NCBI GenBank assembly: GCA_022495005.1
Contig: JAGYXB010000461.1
Coordinates: forward strand, 62,001 to 126,000
DNA: 64,000 nucleotides
From: Rhyacophila brunnea
Taxonomy: Eukaryota > Arthropoda > Insecta > Trichoptera > Rhyacophilidae
Direction of reading: 5' to 3'
The notes under the pieces are model-generated. The model made no database searches, was not told where the DNA came from, and was given only the letters and a program-made list of their open reading frames with translations. The position numbers and the translations under genes were made by a program. Numbering within the stretch: position 1 is the first letter of the stretch; every line of letters starts with the position of its first letter. This document shows, in pieces, positions 11,205-23,800 of the stretch.

Positions 11205-11808
11205 CATCATCATCATCAGCCTGAATCTATCCACTGCTGGATGAAGGCCTCTTCAGGCTGCTTCCACTTCTCTTGGTTCTGTGCATTGCGTTGCCACGTA
11301 ATTCCGCAGAACTTTATCATTTCATCGATCCAGCGGCCTCTACGTCTAACTTGCGGACGTTTTGTACTTCTTGGATACCAATGGATGACTATATTTGTCC
11401 AACGATTTTCTCTTCTTCGAGCTATGTGTCCAGCTCATGTCCATTTAAGGCTTTTAATAAACTTTATTACATCGCAAACCCTTGTCTGCTTCCTTATCCA
11501 CTCATTCCTCTTTTTGTCCTCTATAGATCTATAGGTCTGTAGATGGATGTATATTTGATGAAATTGTTCGCAGAGTAAAGCTAGGCTGGAGTGCTTTTGG
11601 CCGCCTGAATAATGTCTTCAAAAGTGACCTTCCACTGTGTCTAAAGCGCAAAGTGTTCAACCAGTGTGTGCTTCCCGTAATCACATATGCGTGTGAAACA
11701 TGGACCCTAAGTAAAAGAGAGATCCAGAAACTTAGAGTAGCACAACGTGGTATGGGGAGGTGCATGCTGGGCATGACGCGAAAGGACAAAAAGAGGAATG
11801 AGTGGATA
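11205..11808 (-). mobile_element. RTE-like LINE 3' end with a 5' inversion (twin priming)
   Basis: Two pieces of one non-LTR ORF2 lie in opposite orientations. The minus strand 11519-11205 reads KKRNEWIRKQTRV, AGHIARR, RRRGRWIDEM and EEAFIQQWIDSG before a stop and a (GAT)n tail; one in-frame TGA interrupts it after LKWT. The plus strand 11556-11808 reads the part just upstream, with LGWSAFGRLN, PVITYACETWTL and KDKKRNEWI. A 25-base block is present once in each piece (11495-11519 and 11784-11808, inverted). The whole is flanked by the direct repeat TGATAATAT (11196-11204 and 11809-11817). This is the layout expected when a LINE insertion is primed from both nicks. The domain is the C-terminal part of a reverse transcriptase protein of the RTE/CR1 type; clade assignment is tentative. 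Confidence 0.88.
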
Positions 11809-11817
11809 TGATAATAT

Positions 11818-12444
11818 ACCGTGATTATATTATCAGTAGGTAGACTCCAGCCCGGTTCTATAAAATCGTTTGATTACCTACCTGTTAATCTTCGTGTACA
11901 AAAAAATGATTTTTGTATTATTATGATAATCTTATTGTATTAAAATGTATTTCGTGGGCTCGCATACCCTCACTTCGGAGATGTAAATATTTTGCACGTG
12001 TTACGCGTGAGTCAAGAGAAATATGAAATTTTGATCCGACTTTTCTACACGGGTATCATACAATAAAAACGATATGCGTCGCAAACATTTATGTAAAGCA
12101 ACGCGACTTCTTTTTATGACCTCCTTTTGTTTTCATTGTTGGGGATTTTTTTCATCTCGCACTGTTTTCTAGACCTATAACGTTACAGTGGCATACACAT
12201 GAAAATGAACTATACACCAGGGAGAGGCGGTGTGAAAACAGAGAACTAGCTTTTTTTGTTTAAATAGTGTTGATCATTTCAGTAAATTGTATTTTTAAAA
12301 AATAATGCTTATCAAAGCTACGATATTATAACCTTATAGGATAAACTGCAAATGAGATTTAAAAACAAAGCAGTAAAGTAAACGAAAAATTCAAAGAAGT
12401 GGTGAATTTCTCCGTAACTACGAACAGCAATCAAATTGATAATG
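11818..12444. other. Gene-free stretch
   Basis: No recognised feature. Confidence 0.4.
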
Positions 12445-12452
12445 GTCTACAG

Positions 12453-13058
12453 CAGTGGTACCCAACCTTTAGTCTATATCGAGCAAATTAAGAATTTAAA
12501 AATTTTAGCGAGCCTCACAGGACGATGACCTTTTTTGAAAAAATCAGCACAATAGGTAAAAGAAAATACTTATACTGTTTATTACTATTTCTAATCTACT
12601 ACAAATTAAAAACAATACAGGACAAACAAATTTCAATTCTTTCACTTTAGATTTTCTTAAACTGCTGTTAATAGGATATTCAGTACCTACCATATTTTTA
12701 TGAACTGTTGTAAAATGTCATTCTACATTGCACTTCTTTACAATAGCAACTGTTGAACTGCAAATAAAACATATTATACATTATTTGTTCTTAAAAATAA
12801 AAAAAATATTTCTCTTCCCAAATATATTTATTGTCAAACTGACACTAGTGTCAGAACTCGCTTCGTAGTGTACTATAATAGTAATAATTACTCTCGCCTT
12901 TTCGCCAGTGGTGATTGCCAACTAGGTGTTGCCACAGTAGCAATTTTGCCTATTTTTGACATACACTTTACGCTTAATCCATAATCTGAATACGCGAGCC
13001 ACATTAAAACGGTACGCGGGTATCACGTTGCTCTCGAGCAACGGGTTTGGCACCGCTG
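12453..13058. mobile_element. Non-autonomous hAT element
   Basis: The ends CAGTGGTACCCAACC (12453-12467) and the reverse complement of 13044-13058 (CAGCGGTGCCAAACC) match at 12 of 15 positions and fit the hAT CAGNGGT terminus. Flanking 8-mers GTCTACAG (12445-12452) and GTTTACAG (13059-13066) match 7 of 8, as expected for an aged hAT target duplication. The 606-base interior has no transposase frame. Confidence 0.75.
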
Positions 13059-13066
13059 GTTTACAG

Positions 13067-14191
13067 TCTCTACCAGGTATGTCCAACTTTAAGTATACAA
13101 TAATATACAACAAAACTGGCAGTGATCAATAACTTTCCATTTATTCTTCATTTATTCCCATTACTCAATTTGAGCAAACATATTATACCTATTTGACTGA
13201 GTTCATTGAGGTGATACAAATTAAACAACACTAATTTATTGTCAATTAAAAATGCATGTATTTGACGCAGTGTAAAGTATTATTGAGTTGGGCGAATGGC
13301 TAACAACCGAACACACGAAATAAAATAGGAATTATGTGGCAATATATGCAGATATTTTCTATGTGCCCATCGGTAGTGTAATTAAAATGGAGCTACATCC
13401 CAAAAATAATATTTCAAGCTTTTATTCAATCTCAAAAACGACGTTGGATATATTATGAGTAGGTATTGTTATGCATTTGTAAAATGAGAATTAAGTGCCA
13501 AATGGCAGTTATATGAAAATGAAGAAGAGAATCGCCATGAATAATTTATATAATCATTAAATTATATATTTTTAAAATTTTATAAAATATTCATGTTATA
13601 ATTAGAATTAATAAAATATAATAATCCTTTTTTTAAGTTTTACAGGTTTACGGCGTTTTTTTCGAATAACTTGAGAGGGAAAATGGAATTTTTTTGTTTT
13701 TATTAATATAATAGGGTGATATTTTGTTGTTCGTAATACATGCCACACCCTTTGTGCGCTACTGTCTTGCAAACATAATATGCATACGAGGGAGTCAGAT
13801 AAAACGTAGGTATTATGTAAAAAAGTGAGGTGCTTCATAATATTACTCAATATTACGACATAATAAAAGAAAGGTGTACATACACTTAACATATAAGCAT
13901 AAAGTCCTCGCTGTGTTCTGCATGTAACTTTCGTTAGTTCAGAACCGGCGCGTATTATATATACCTACTGCTGCAGACTATTACTTGCTACTATAAAACT
14001 GTATGAATGTTCACCGGAATGGCGTAATAAACCTTTCCTTGAATAAATGCATATCAATTGTGACTGTGCTAGCAGTGAGAATGGTTGCATTGTAAAGACC
14101 TGCATACTCCTAATTATTTAAACTCTTTGTATGACACATGGGCTAGGCTAGAATTCGCTAGATTATAACAAATGTATTTTTATTATTTTTT
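13067..14191. other. Gene-free stretch
   Basis: AT-rich; the 94-codon minus open frame at 13608-13892 has no motif and no acceptable coding context. Confidence 0.4.
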
Positions 14192-14292
14192 ACCTAACCT
14201 AACAAATAATCCAGTAAGTATATATTATTTTTAGGGCTATTGTCGAAATTTGTTTGCCGCTGACTTCCATCGACTAAAAACAGACAAGAATC
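14192..14292 (-). repeat. Single arm of the CCTAA-core palindrome family
   Basis: Begins with CCTAACCTAACAAATAATCC, continues to a GCTATTGTCGAAATTTGTTTG block and GCCGCTGACTTCC, and ends AACAGACAAGAATC. An internal insertion of about 15 bases separates CCAGTA from the rest. The arm abuts CCTAA pentamers as in all other copies. Confidence 0.65.
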
Positions 14293-14326
14293 AATCATAA
14301 TATGGGCCTCTATTGTAGGTTTTTAT

Positions 14327-14508
14327 TAACAGATTTTTATTTTTACGAGAAATGGATGTTGACCATTTCTTAACCTATAAGGTCCATACTCTGACTCCAA
14401 ACACACAATGAAAGAAAAAATATGTATTTTCCAGATCCAGGATTTGAATCTGGGACCCATGACATTATAAGCCGACGTGTTAGCCGCTCGGCTGAAGAAA
14501 CCGATCAT
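14327..14508 (-). repeat. tRNA-derived SINE, family A
   Basis: On the minus strand the head has an A-box-like CAGCCGAGCGGCTAAC and a B-box GATTCAAATCC. The body contains GAGTATGGACCTTATAGG and a CCATTTCTCGTAAAAATA tail. The same order of blocks is found at 44955-45175 (plus) and 50598-50756 (minus). The head resembles a Ser/Leu-type tRNA (GGCCGAGNGGNTTAAG). The 60-codon frame across it is not a gene. Confidence 0.8.
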
Positions 14509-15224
14509 GATAAAAATAGATATTGCACAATAACTATTTTTTAATTAATCGAGCAGTCTATTTTCAAAATCATTTAAAAATTAGATTCGTTTTTTGCAAT
14601 ACTTACATAATAATTATTAATACTACCTGCTCAGAATAATTCCCAGCAGGAGCAAATGAGGTCTGGTGTGAGATTTGCTATTCTTTAATGAAAAATAAAA
14701 TGGGTAGATATTGTGGAAATTTCAAGTTTGTTTTTAATATTACATAAAAGTAGAATAATATATAGGTATTAGCTGTTGCCCGCTTTACACGCATTTTTGT
14801 TAGATGGCATTTCTTAGATCAATTCTGCACAAAAAAAACTGACATTTAAAATAAATTATGAGTGCACTCAAGTGATTCTGCTGAACCAATAATACCATCA
14901 CATAACCTGCAGTTAAGTCCAATCACTTCGACATAATTGCAAATTATACTGTTGTAGTGCATTTTAATTTATTTGAAGTAGTTTATTTACCTTTCCCACT
15001 CCATTTAAAATTTTGTTAGATACGAAATCAATCTTAGGAATAGGTATCCGCTTTTCTTTTGCAATATTTCATAAAATATGTGGATAGTCTGCAAGTGACA
15101 ATATTTGTGACATTCTTTTGTCCTTTATTAAATCTTGTGTAAATAAATAAATTAGATATCAAAATAATGCGTTTCAAATTTGGAATGGTAACATATTAGA
15201 AAAAGGATATAAACAAATCTATAT
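14509..15224. other. Gene-free stretch
   Basis: AT-rich. At 14769-14790 the motif TTAGCTGTTGCCCGCTTTAC resembles termini of insect Helitron-like repeats, but nothing else of such an element is visible. Confidence 0.35.
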
Positions 15225-15702
15225 CGAAATAATTACAGGATAAAAAGAACTTTTTATATACCACGTTTTTAAATTTCCTGTTGAATCACATAAACTTGAC
15301 AATTCTATGTATTAATTGTTATATTAATTTATATTAATTGTTATATATTAATAGTTTTTTTGTACTTTATAGAAATACTGAATAAATATAGAATACTGAA
15401 ATGTCATTTTGACATTTCATATTGATTTCCATTTACGTTTATAATAATAATTTAGTTGCTAGGACCCCCTTAGCAACCAATAATAGTGTTTTACTTTTTA
15501 CGAATTTTTTCCGAAATAACTTTCCATACAAAACAGAATTAACTGAAAATGAATTCAATTCTGCTTAAAGGTGGCTAAAAGTATTAAAAGAATGCATTTT
15601 TATCGTGTTCTGATATATTCTAAAAGTTTCAAATGTCTAGCTAATCGGGAAGTTAGTTAGATTTGTACTAGACAAACAAGAATAAGAGCTGATAAAAATG
15701 TG
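15225..15702 (-). repeat. Dispersed repeat R, long copy
   Basis: The minus strand shows in order a CTCTTATTCTTGTTTGTC head, TTTGAAACTTTTAGAATATATC, CAGTTAATTCTGTTTTGTATG, GGTTGCTAAGGG...CCTAGCAAC, a CATTTTGACATTTC block and an AAAAGTTCTTTTTATCC end. The same order is seen at 55005-55432 (plus), and parts at 45725-46025, 47677-47766 and 54768-54825. It is non-coding. The two long copies define a unit of about 430-480 bases. Confidence 0.75.
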
Positions 15703-16119
15703 GTAACGTGGTAAAATACCGGTTATAAATTTGGTACTTATATTATAATAATACGTCAATTTATCATACGTAGGATTTTAATGGCTATTAATTAGAAGTT
15801 ATATCATATTACATAATATTATTTTGTGAAATTACACAAGCGTAGATTTTTTGTGAGATTTTTGCTAGAACTTTTGCAGTTTTTAAATATAAAAGTACTG
15901 TAATATTATACTGGTAAACTATGCATTTAATGACCTGACCGTATTGTAATATTAAGCCGAATCCGGCTTCAGAACCTTGGTACATAGCGACTGGTATGAA
16001 CTTATGTCGTGGGATATACGTGCACTGCCGATTTTGAGCATCTATAGAGCAAAATTTTGTTCAACGTCTTGTCTCTGGTCGTTACCTATATTATTATTTT
16101 GAAATTAGAATAAAGACTT
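15703..16119. other. Gene-free stretch
   Basis: No recognised feature. Confidence 0.35.
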
Positions 16120-16359
16120 TTTTTAAAATTTCGAACGTTTTGCGTTATCTATCTCTGTTTTGGTGGATATATCGTTTCGCGTTATTTGCATATCAAGCGC
16201 GCGCCGTCTGTTTATGAGGCTCATCCGCAGCCATGTTGCCTCACGAGCCCTGAGGAGTAACCCACGCCACGCGGCAGAGGAACGGACCGGGTGGTGGTGC
16301 ATCATTTTGCTCCTCTCTTCGGTGACCAAGACAACCAAAACCTGAAAAGAATAGAGCAT
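16120..16359 (-). other. GC-rich patch, possible exon
   Basis: Between about 16195 and 16325 base composition rises sharply and CpG is common. On the minus strand an acceptor-like CTATTCTTTTCAG ends near 16342 and is followed by an open frame reading VLVVLVTEERSK, then HHHPVRSSAAWR and LLRAREATWLR. The plus strand is open as well, so neither frame is secure. No family is recognised. It could be a coding exon, a non-coding RNA exon or a regulatory island. Confidence 0.2.
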
Positions 16360-17817
16360 GAGATATGCGTAGATTAAACGATCGTTATATATATATATGT
16401 ATATTAAGGCGATTACGAATTAATGCGAATTCTCAGAAATTGCTAGTTAATTACCACTCTTCTAGTTTCCCGGATTTTTGAACAGATGTTTAACCAATAA
16501 TAAATAATGCGGGCATGCATATCCAACGTGTAAATCAATCTCACCATAGGCACATACGAATTGAGTCCTGTAAATATAAAAAAGCGTATACCTCTATATT
16601 CAGTCGTAATATATATAATAATATGATTTCATTGAGTTTTTAATTCATGGTTCCTATTTATATTTTCTACATTAATTTTAATGAGCGTCATTTTCAAATT
16701 AACCACAAGGATGCATTTTGTATTACATCATCCACGGCCTTTCGCAGGAGTGAGAGAAAGATATGATGTGAAGCCCTGCGCTTTAAACTGAAGCGTTCTT
16801 TCCCCGAATGGAAAATTGAGTATTTATTTGTAATGATGAAAGAAGTGCCGCTGTTTAATTTGTAAAACAGTATGCTCAGCCAAATATAACACGTTTGATC
16901 AAGTTGAAGAATGACAATGGAAAAGTGTGGTAAATATTGATAGTATAATATCACAGCTCACTTCAAGTTGGATAAGCATGTGGTTAGTAAAAGTGGAAAA
17001 AATGGATTTTACTGAAATTAAAAAAAACACTTATTTTCGCACATGTGTAATAGGTTTTGTTAAAAGTTTTTTTTAATGAATCATGGTCGATTTCAAATAC
17101 TGGTAATTTTAATCACTTCTAACAGACAGATAATAAAACTAAGTACCAATATTTTGTATGATCATTAGATTAATGTTGAATCGCAAAATGAAAAAAGATA
17201 GGGATATGACGCAAAAATCTTTTATACAAAAAGTTCTGATTTATTCAGGCTTAGTGGTTATATCAGAATAAGACCCCCTCTTAAATAAATCGGGATTCAT
17301 AATTGAATTAAAATATAATACATAGGTATAATTGAGAAGAATTCCGGGCAACAAAGTGCTATAAAAAAATAGAGCAATGTCTCCTATCGGAATACTAAAA
17401 ATACATACACCTGTGATTACTGACAATAAAAAGGTAATTTTATCTTATACCAAACATATTACCCCAAATTAATGTCCATGTACTACCTTTTTTTGAAACT
17501 AACGCGCGTTGAATATTGCAATTAAATTATATTAATATTAGTTTACATTATTCAAATTTACGCGTTTGTTAAACAACCATCCACGAGACCACGCGTTGCT
17601 ACTGCCGATGGAAGACTAAAAATAACTTCCAAAGACGATTGTTTTGTTATTATTTCTGTAAGTACATGTTTTTATGAGAAAAAAAGAAAAAAATTCGTCA
17701 GCTCAATGTAGAACTATTCTAATTAACATTTGAAATATTTTACAAAGAGTTCTTTGAGACAAATAACTGAAATTATGTATTATTATTTATACAAACTTTG
17801 TATTGAAACAGTTTAAT
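16360..17817. other. AT-rich gene-free stretch
   Basis: No recognised feature apart from a short (AT)n run near 16388. Confidence 0.4.
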
Positions 17818-18158
17818 TATACAAGGTTGATTTATCTTCAGGCAGATGTCTCGTGGTTTAGACTAGACCTAACGAAATGGAGGATTTTGGAAAATATATT
17901 TTCAAAAAAAATGCAATGTCTTCCTACTGGAAAGCTTTGCAACTTGCAATGGACTTGCTTACTACTAAAGGGGCAAACGCCTCCAACTTGTGCGTTCGTT
18001 TTTGTAATTTCGCGCGATGTTTTCTTGAACTTATAATACTTACGTCTTGCGAAACTTGTATTACTTGTTTTGTTTCGGAGAATACTGACACTACCTACCG
18101 TCTACCAAGCCCTGCCCGACCGAAGAAAACAGTAGCACATACACTGCATTCACACTAA
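17818..18158 (+). other. Possible exon, unidentified
   Basis: An acceptor-like TTTATCTTCAG ends at 17841 and is followed by a more balanced stretch. The frame from 17877 stays open for 93 codons (starts MEDFGKYIF, later SYWKALQLAM and CFSENTDTT-like text). Two overlapping frames are open, so the signal is ambiguous. No domain is recognised. Confidence 0.15.
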
Positions 18159-19282
18159 CATGCAGATTGATTAAAAAACTTAGGCATATGAAGCAAAACT
18201 TAAAGAAAATCTGCACAATATTATTTCATGCATTTGATGTCATTTCGGTTATTCAAATATTAAAATTTATTATTAATACTTAATACCAGATGACGAATTA
18301 TAAAAAATATATGAATGCAACATTATTTCAATCACGACACTTTCTTAAAGTTAGCGGTACTTCCACCTTGAACCTTTTTTAAGAACTGTTTTCTAGACAT
18401 GAAAAAGACTTTTCGAAAAATTTTCGTAGACCATTTGATAATTATTATATCCATTATAAAATCTTGATACTTCTATATGATATAGTTCAGTTTCGTTTGT
18501 TAATGATATATCTTATAATACAAATATTCATCTAGTTTTTGCCAAGCATATATCTAAAAATTGATCGTCTAATAAGTTGTAGGCAAGCTAAATTTGAATA
18601 ATTTATTTACTTATAAGTTATTAATTTAATTAACAAATTATTAATCAAAAGTATTGTCTTATTAAATATTGATTAAGGCGAATTCTTTGCCTCAATTTAC
18701 GATCAAATGTGACTTCAACGCCATCTAAAGGCATCTACAGGCATCTACCACGAATTTCTAAAAATGTGTTACTAAAAACTTTCGTCGATCGCAACCAGAT
18801 GGCAATAAAATATAAAATAAAATATTGTGTGTCGCCACATATTAAAAATCATAAGCTTGATAAAAATGCATTTAAATTTATTATATATTTACTTACCTAT
18901 GTAAAAATATTTAAAATTAATATTTTCCCCATAAAATATTTACAATTCTAACATATCTATTTGATTTGATTTAAAGTGTTTATGATTTTTACATTTTGTT
19001 TACCGTAGTTTTTTTTACAGTGGCAATACAAGGGTATCCTGTCCAGTCAATGAACCAGATTTTTTTACGTTGTCAATACGAATTAATATAAATATTTTTC
19101 TGCAGTAAAATTCATTTATAGTAGTAAATGAACATTTAAGTACAAATGTTTATAAGATTGAGTTTAATCTTGTACAATTGACAATTACATCGAATTTCTA
19201 CTAGAGGTGGAATAAAAGAATGATATGAAATGAATAGCAAAACAAATGCCATTCGAATTATTATTAAACAAAATAAGGAATA
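18159..19282. other. AT-rich gene-free stretch
   Basis: No recognised feature except a small tandem AGGCATCTAC duplication near 18730. Confidence 0.4.
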
Positions 19283-19284
19283 TA

Positions 19285-19652
19285 CAGTTGTACTTGGTTA
19301 TTACTAGGAAGGTTGGACCGGCTGAATGTGCTCGTTATAAGCGGTACTCGTTATATCAGAGAATAGGTATTTTTATTGTCGGCGAAAACAACAATTAGAC
19401 ACTTAACTAGTGTCATAAACGTAATCTGTCCCCGGCGGCATCCTGTCCGATCGGATTTTATTGCTTAGGGTCGAAATGTCTTTAAACGATCAACACATTA
19501 CCAGTATTTTAGCTCGGTATATCCGATAAGTATCTCGTTATAACAGTGAATAAAAATGTACGGAGAAAATCATATACCAAATGTCAACGACTGTTTCCTC
19601 ATTACATCCGAGATCTCGCTATGTCCGAGATTGTAATAACCGAGTTCGACTG
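19285..19652. mobile_element. Pogo/Tigger-like MITE
   Basis: The left end CAGTTGTACTTGGTTATTAC (19285-19304) pairs with the inverted right end CAGTCGAACTCGGTTATTAC (19633-19652), 17 of 20 matching. TA dinucleotides flank both ends (19283-19284 and 19653-19654), the target duplication of the Tc1/mariner/pogo group. The CAGT...ACTCGGTTA terminus is typical of pogo/Tigger elements. Repeated CTCGNTATAxCxGA-like motifs lie near both ends. No transposase frame is present. Confidence 0.75.
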
Positions 19653-19654
19653 TA

Positions 19655-20697
19655 GTTATAATTATGACAATGTCGATATTATATAGACATCCCAATTCAT
19701 TTCGTTTCAACCATGTCCGATCCTAATGGGTTCATATGTGCCTCCACAGAGTGGACGGTTTGTATTAACTAACTAACTATATCTGAGATAAGAATAAAGT
19801 AAGACACGCAACGAATTGAATAAAAAAGAAGTTGGAGGTAAGAAAAACGTAAATAAACATGCGAACAAATCTTGATAAGCAAACCCAAGGACAAAATAAG
19901 TGACAAATTAAAAAAAATTGTAAAACGTAAGAAAAAAATTTAGAATTTGAAGTAAGTGCACCACTGATTACATAATATTCTAAGAAAAAGACAGAACGTT
20001 ATTTCTTTGAAAAAATCTAATGTCGATTTTAAAGAACAGTGCAAGATAAAATAAAAGATAGTTTTATTTATTTTACCTATAAATGTGTAAGTGAAATGGA
20101 TTTGGAGATATAAAAAGAAACCTTATTGGCCCAGTGGTTTCTAGGTGTGGACTTTTGTAATTCCCTGAAGATCTCGAATAAATAATTAAAATTATCAACA
20201 CCTATACCATATTCCTAGGTATCTACTATGATTGAAAAGTAGATCTTAATTTTTTGTATTTATGATTGCTTCATAAAAAAAACAATATTTACGACTTTAT
20301 GATGTAGCAGATAAATGAGCAACTAAATAGTGATCCAAATATTATGAAAAGTTCAACTATCAAAGCATCACGGCATAAAATTAGTAATACCACGGTTATA
20401 CACAATTTATTGTACCTACCTATTGTTATAATTTTCTTAGTTCATTTAATCGTTTTTAATTTAATTTATTTTCAAATTCACCTCTTATGTGTTCATTCAC
20501 TGAATTGTTTACCCTATATTTTATGGAGACTAATAATAACTTCTATTTTCTACATACTAAATTATCAACCTCCACTTTTTGACAGGACGGCATACAGTTA
20601 TATAGGCACGTAGATAATAATTTTAAGGCCGTAGACAGGAATGAACGTTTGATGGCCCAAATATAGTACAATAGTATGTATGTAATTAAAATTAGGG
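19655..20697. other. Gene-free stretch with a SINE-tail fragment
   Basis: At 19718-19762 the block GATCCTAATGGG...CCTCCACAGAGTGGACGG is the inverted match of 45129-45172, downstream of a SINE, and is also related to 35396-35430. The remaining sequence is AT-rich. The hydrophobic 89-codon open frame at 20344-20613 has no motif. Confidence 0.4.
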
Positions 20698-20873
20698 TAC
20701 AAGTCGGTTATCCTGGATACAGCGGCAAAGACATTTTGAAAATAGCCTATATACTGGATTATTTGTTAGGATTACCTAATCTAACTTAAACTAACCCAAA
20801 CTAACAAATAATCCAGTATATCGGCTATTTTCAAAATGTTTTTGCCGCTGTATCCAGGATAAACATATAGAAC
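20698..20873. repeat. Palindromic element with a CCTAA-like core, copy 2
   Basis: Arms of 61 bases at 20709-20769 and 20801-20861 are inverted near-copies. They contain GATACAGCGGCAAA, CATTTTGAAAATAG and TATACTGGATTATTTGTTAG. The 31-base core has degenerate CTAAC/CCTAA units. The outer GTACAAGTCGGTTAT resembles the outer arm of the copy at 1552. No coding capacity. Confidence 0.85.
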
Positions 20874-23800
20874 AAAAGTTAGTGAAGTGGAAGTTTGTCG
20901 AGGCTGTTTTGATCGGGTTAATTTGTCTTTGAATAATATTGTGACTAGAAATTTTAACAATTCTTATTATTTTTAACATTGTATATTGTTCATAATTTTC
21001 GCGACTACCACGTGAATAGACGATTTTTTTTTTACTTATAACATTTTAAACACTTAACATAAATATGGATAAATTGTACAGTTACTAGACAAAGATTAAA
21101 TTTGATGTGTGTCAGAAGTATCTTAGGCATTTCGCTCGTATGCTTTCTTTATATTATTGTGAAACTATATTTATTTTAAAATCGCTTTATAAAAGGTAGG
21201 TACGTCAAAACAGTAATAAATATCTGAAATAATTACACAACACTATTTCAGAAAGTGGAGGTTGATATATGTAGTCCATTGACATATGCTCCAATATCGC
21301 AAACAAAAATTATTGACAGCAGAATTAACACAGTTTTTGTCTTCGTACCTGGCGAACCTTTATTTTCAATGTATGTGTGTGTGTATGTATTTTTTAATCT
21401 ATGCAAGTACTGTTTCAAAAATAGTTCGATTTATTTCCGCGTTAGCAGCATATGTCGATAAAGTCTTGTCAAATATTCATTTTATTTACAATCGATTCGT
21501 TAATATACAAAAATACAAGATTAAATTTAAATAACTAGCCTAAAAATTATTAAATAATATTTTTAATAGAAACGCTAATCGTTTTTTGCGATAAATTAAG
21601 TCTGAACCGAGATGTTTCGATTTTAATTGCATGCTTTCTAACCTCTAAATCGATGTTTTTTAAATTTGAAAAAAAAGATATAAGGATATAATAAATTCCA
21701 ATTAACGTTTAGCGTTTCCCTAGGTAATAGATTTACGTACATTTTTATCGTAATTTTGATAATAAATCTTATGTCATTCATTCTTACCACCCGATAGAAA
21801 TGTACCGAATTTGACACGTATTTTTGGTATATAGAACTCCACGATACATCTTAATTTTTTATTTTATTTTTCTCATTACTTTTGAATATATATTTACCGA
21901 TTAATAAACTTTTCTAGCTATTTTTCGATAACAACTTTACCTAGAGACATCACCTTAATAATCATAAATATTTGTTTGGATATTAAAATGTTTTATTGTA
22001 AGTGTTTATTGGTTCATATTTTGTTTTAATATTATGCTACTAATTTAGAATATTTGGTTTAGTGTCCTTAATGATGTATTATGAAATAATTATAAATATC
22101 CAATTTCATTAATTTTAATTTAATTGTTATCGACTTGTTGTCGTATTGTTGGATGGATAATTCAATGTATTAGTTGATTATTTGTGTCACCTTTTGAATT
22201 TATTTTGATTAATGCCTGTTTTATAAAGACTATTTAGTTGAAAATGTCCCTCTGAGGCGGACGAAACTGGTCCAGTTTTATTTATTAAAACCGAAAAAGT
22301 ACCATAAAAATGCGTTTTATTAAATTAAATTAATAATACAATGCATTTCCACCGTGTATTGACAGTTAACACAATAAAAAAATACTTATAAGTTATTGAT
22401 TATTTTTTTTAGAAGCGCTGCAAATATTGCCACAAACGCCAGGCGACCTATATTCATTTAGATGTGATACTTGACAAAAAACTGGCGCTACCGTTTTCAC
22501 GCGTATGCCGACGTTTGTGTCGATTCTAAAAATGCTTATGTATAAGGAGGGTAAATGGTGAACCGCAGTTCCCGGAATGCGATTGTTATAGGACTTAATC
22601 CTTCTTATTCGGAATCAATAATTTTTCGTAAACTTTCTTTTCGACATCTGTAAGTTACTCGACGTTCAAAATGTTGGTGATCTAATACCTACAGTGAAAT
22701 ATTGTATTTGATACAATTTGTAAAAATTTTCGACATTTAGTTAGTAGAAAACGGCACTAAGATAAGAATTCATTTCATCTCAAAATGACAAAGTTACAAG
22801 ATAAATAAAATTTACGTTCTACGGCCTACGCGGTTGACATCGTATAAAATATTTAGGTAGTAGGTATTGTTTATGATATAGGTACTCCGACGCCTGAGTG
22901 TTGAAATAATTGAACGTATTTTAACAATTATTTTGGTAAATGGTTATATTTCTTAGATACGACTAAAATAGCGAGTGTATGGTAACAAATTAAATAATCT
23001 TATATTCAAGTACTTAGGTAGAGCAGATGCATGTGTTCACAGAGAACGAATTTATTTTGGATTACTGCCCATTTAAGAACGTTCAGGTGTAATGCCACCT
23101 GTCCAACGGAGATTAACTCACATTGTGAGAATTAAGTGACAGTGGAATATTGTCCTCGAATAATAATAGTCATATTTCTAATAACATAATATATTATATC
23201 AATAACTCTTTGTTGGAAGATTTGAATGGTCCAGTTAGTATCTGCGGGATTACTGGAATAAGAATGATTTTTTTTTTTTTGTATACCACTAGTATATAGT
23301 GCAAAATGTATTTATTGTAATGAGAAAAACATGTATTGTGTTCAAAATTACCTAAATCAGGGGTAATTTTTAGCATATAATACTAATATGACAGTTGTAT
23401 AGATTTGCAGAAAAGGGTTACATGTAAAAATACAGTGATTATTTGCATCTGACAGAAAAAATACACGCCATTATGAGAATTATTTAAAAACACATTCACT
23501 GCCAAAACGATTTTTGTTTTTATTTAAAAGTATATTATTATCATTAATCTTATTATCTTAATTATCTGTTAATTTAAATCTCAAGTAGACGAAAACGTAT
23601 ACTGGATTTATTAATTTTCAAAAAAATATTGGAAGGGATCAGAGTGTAAGCTCAATAATTATGGCATCTGACTTTTTCCAAGCGGTTTCCAAAGGGTTTC
23701 AACTTTAAACTTTGAGAATCAATGTACATCACGTGGCTGGGGCGTATAGATACTTCCGAATATGTGACACTCGGGATTCCGTCTTCGTGCCGACCATCCT

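Noticed and set aside
11241..11789. Open frames of 86-97 codons opposite the LINE pieces
   Set aside because: Shadows of the two oppositely oriented ORF2 pieces.
20344..20613. Hydrophobic 89-codon open frame resembling a membrane protein
   Set aside because: AT-rich codons produce hydrophobic peptides by chance; no signal, motif or splice context.
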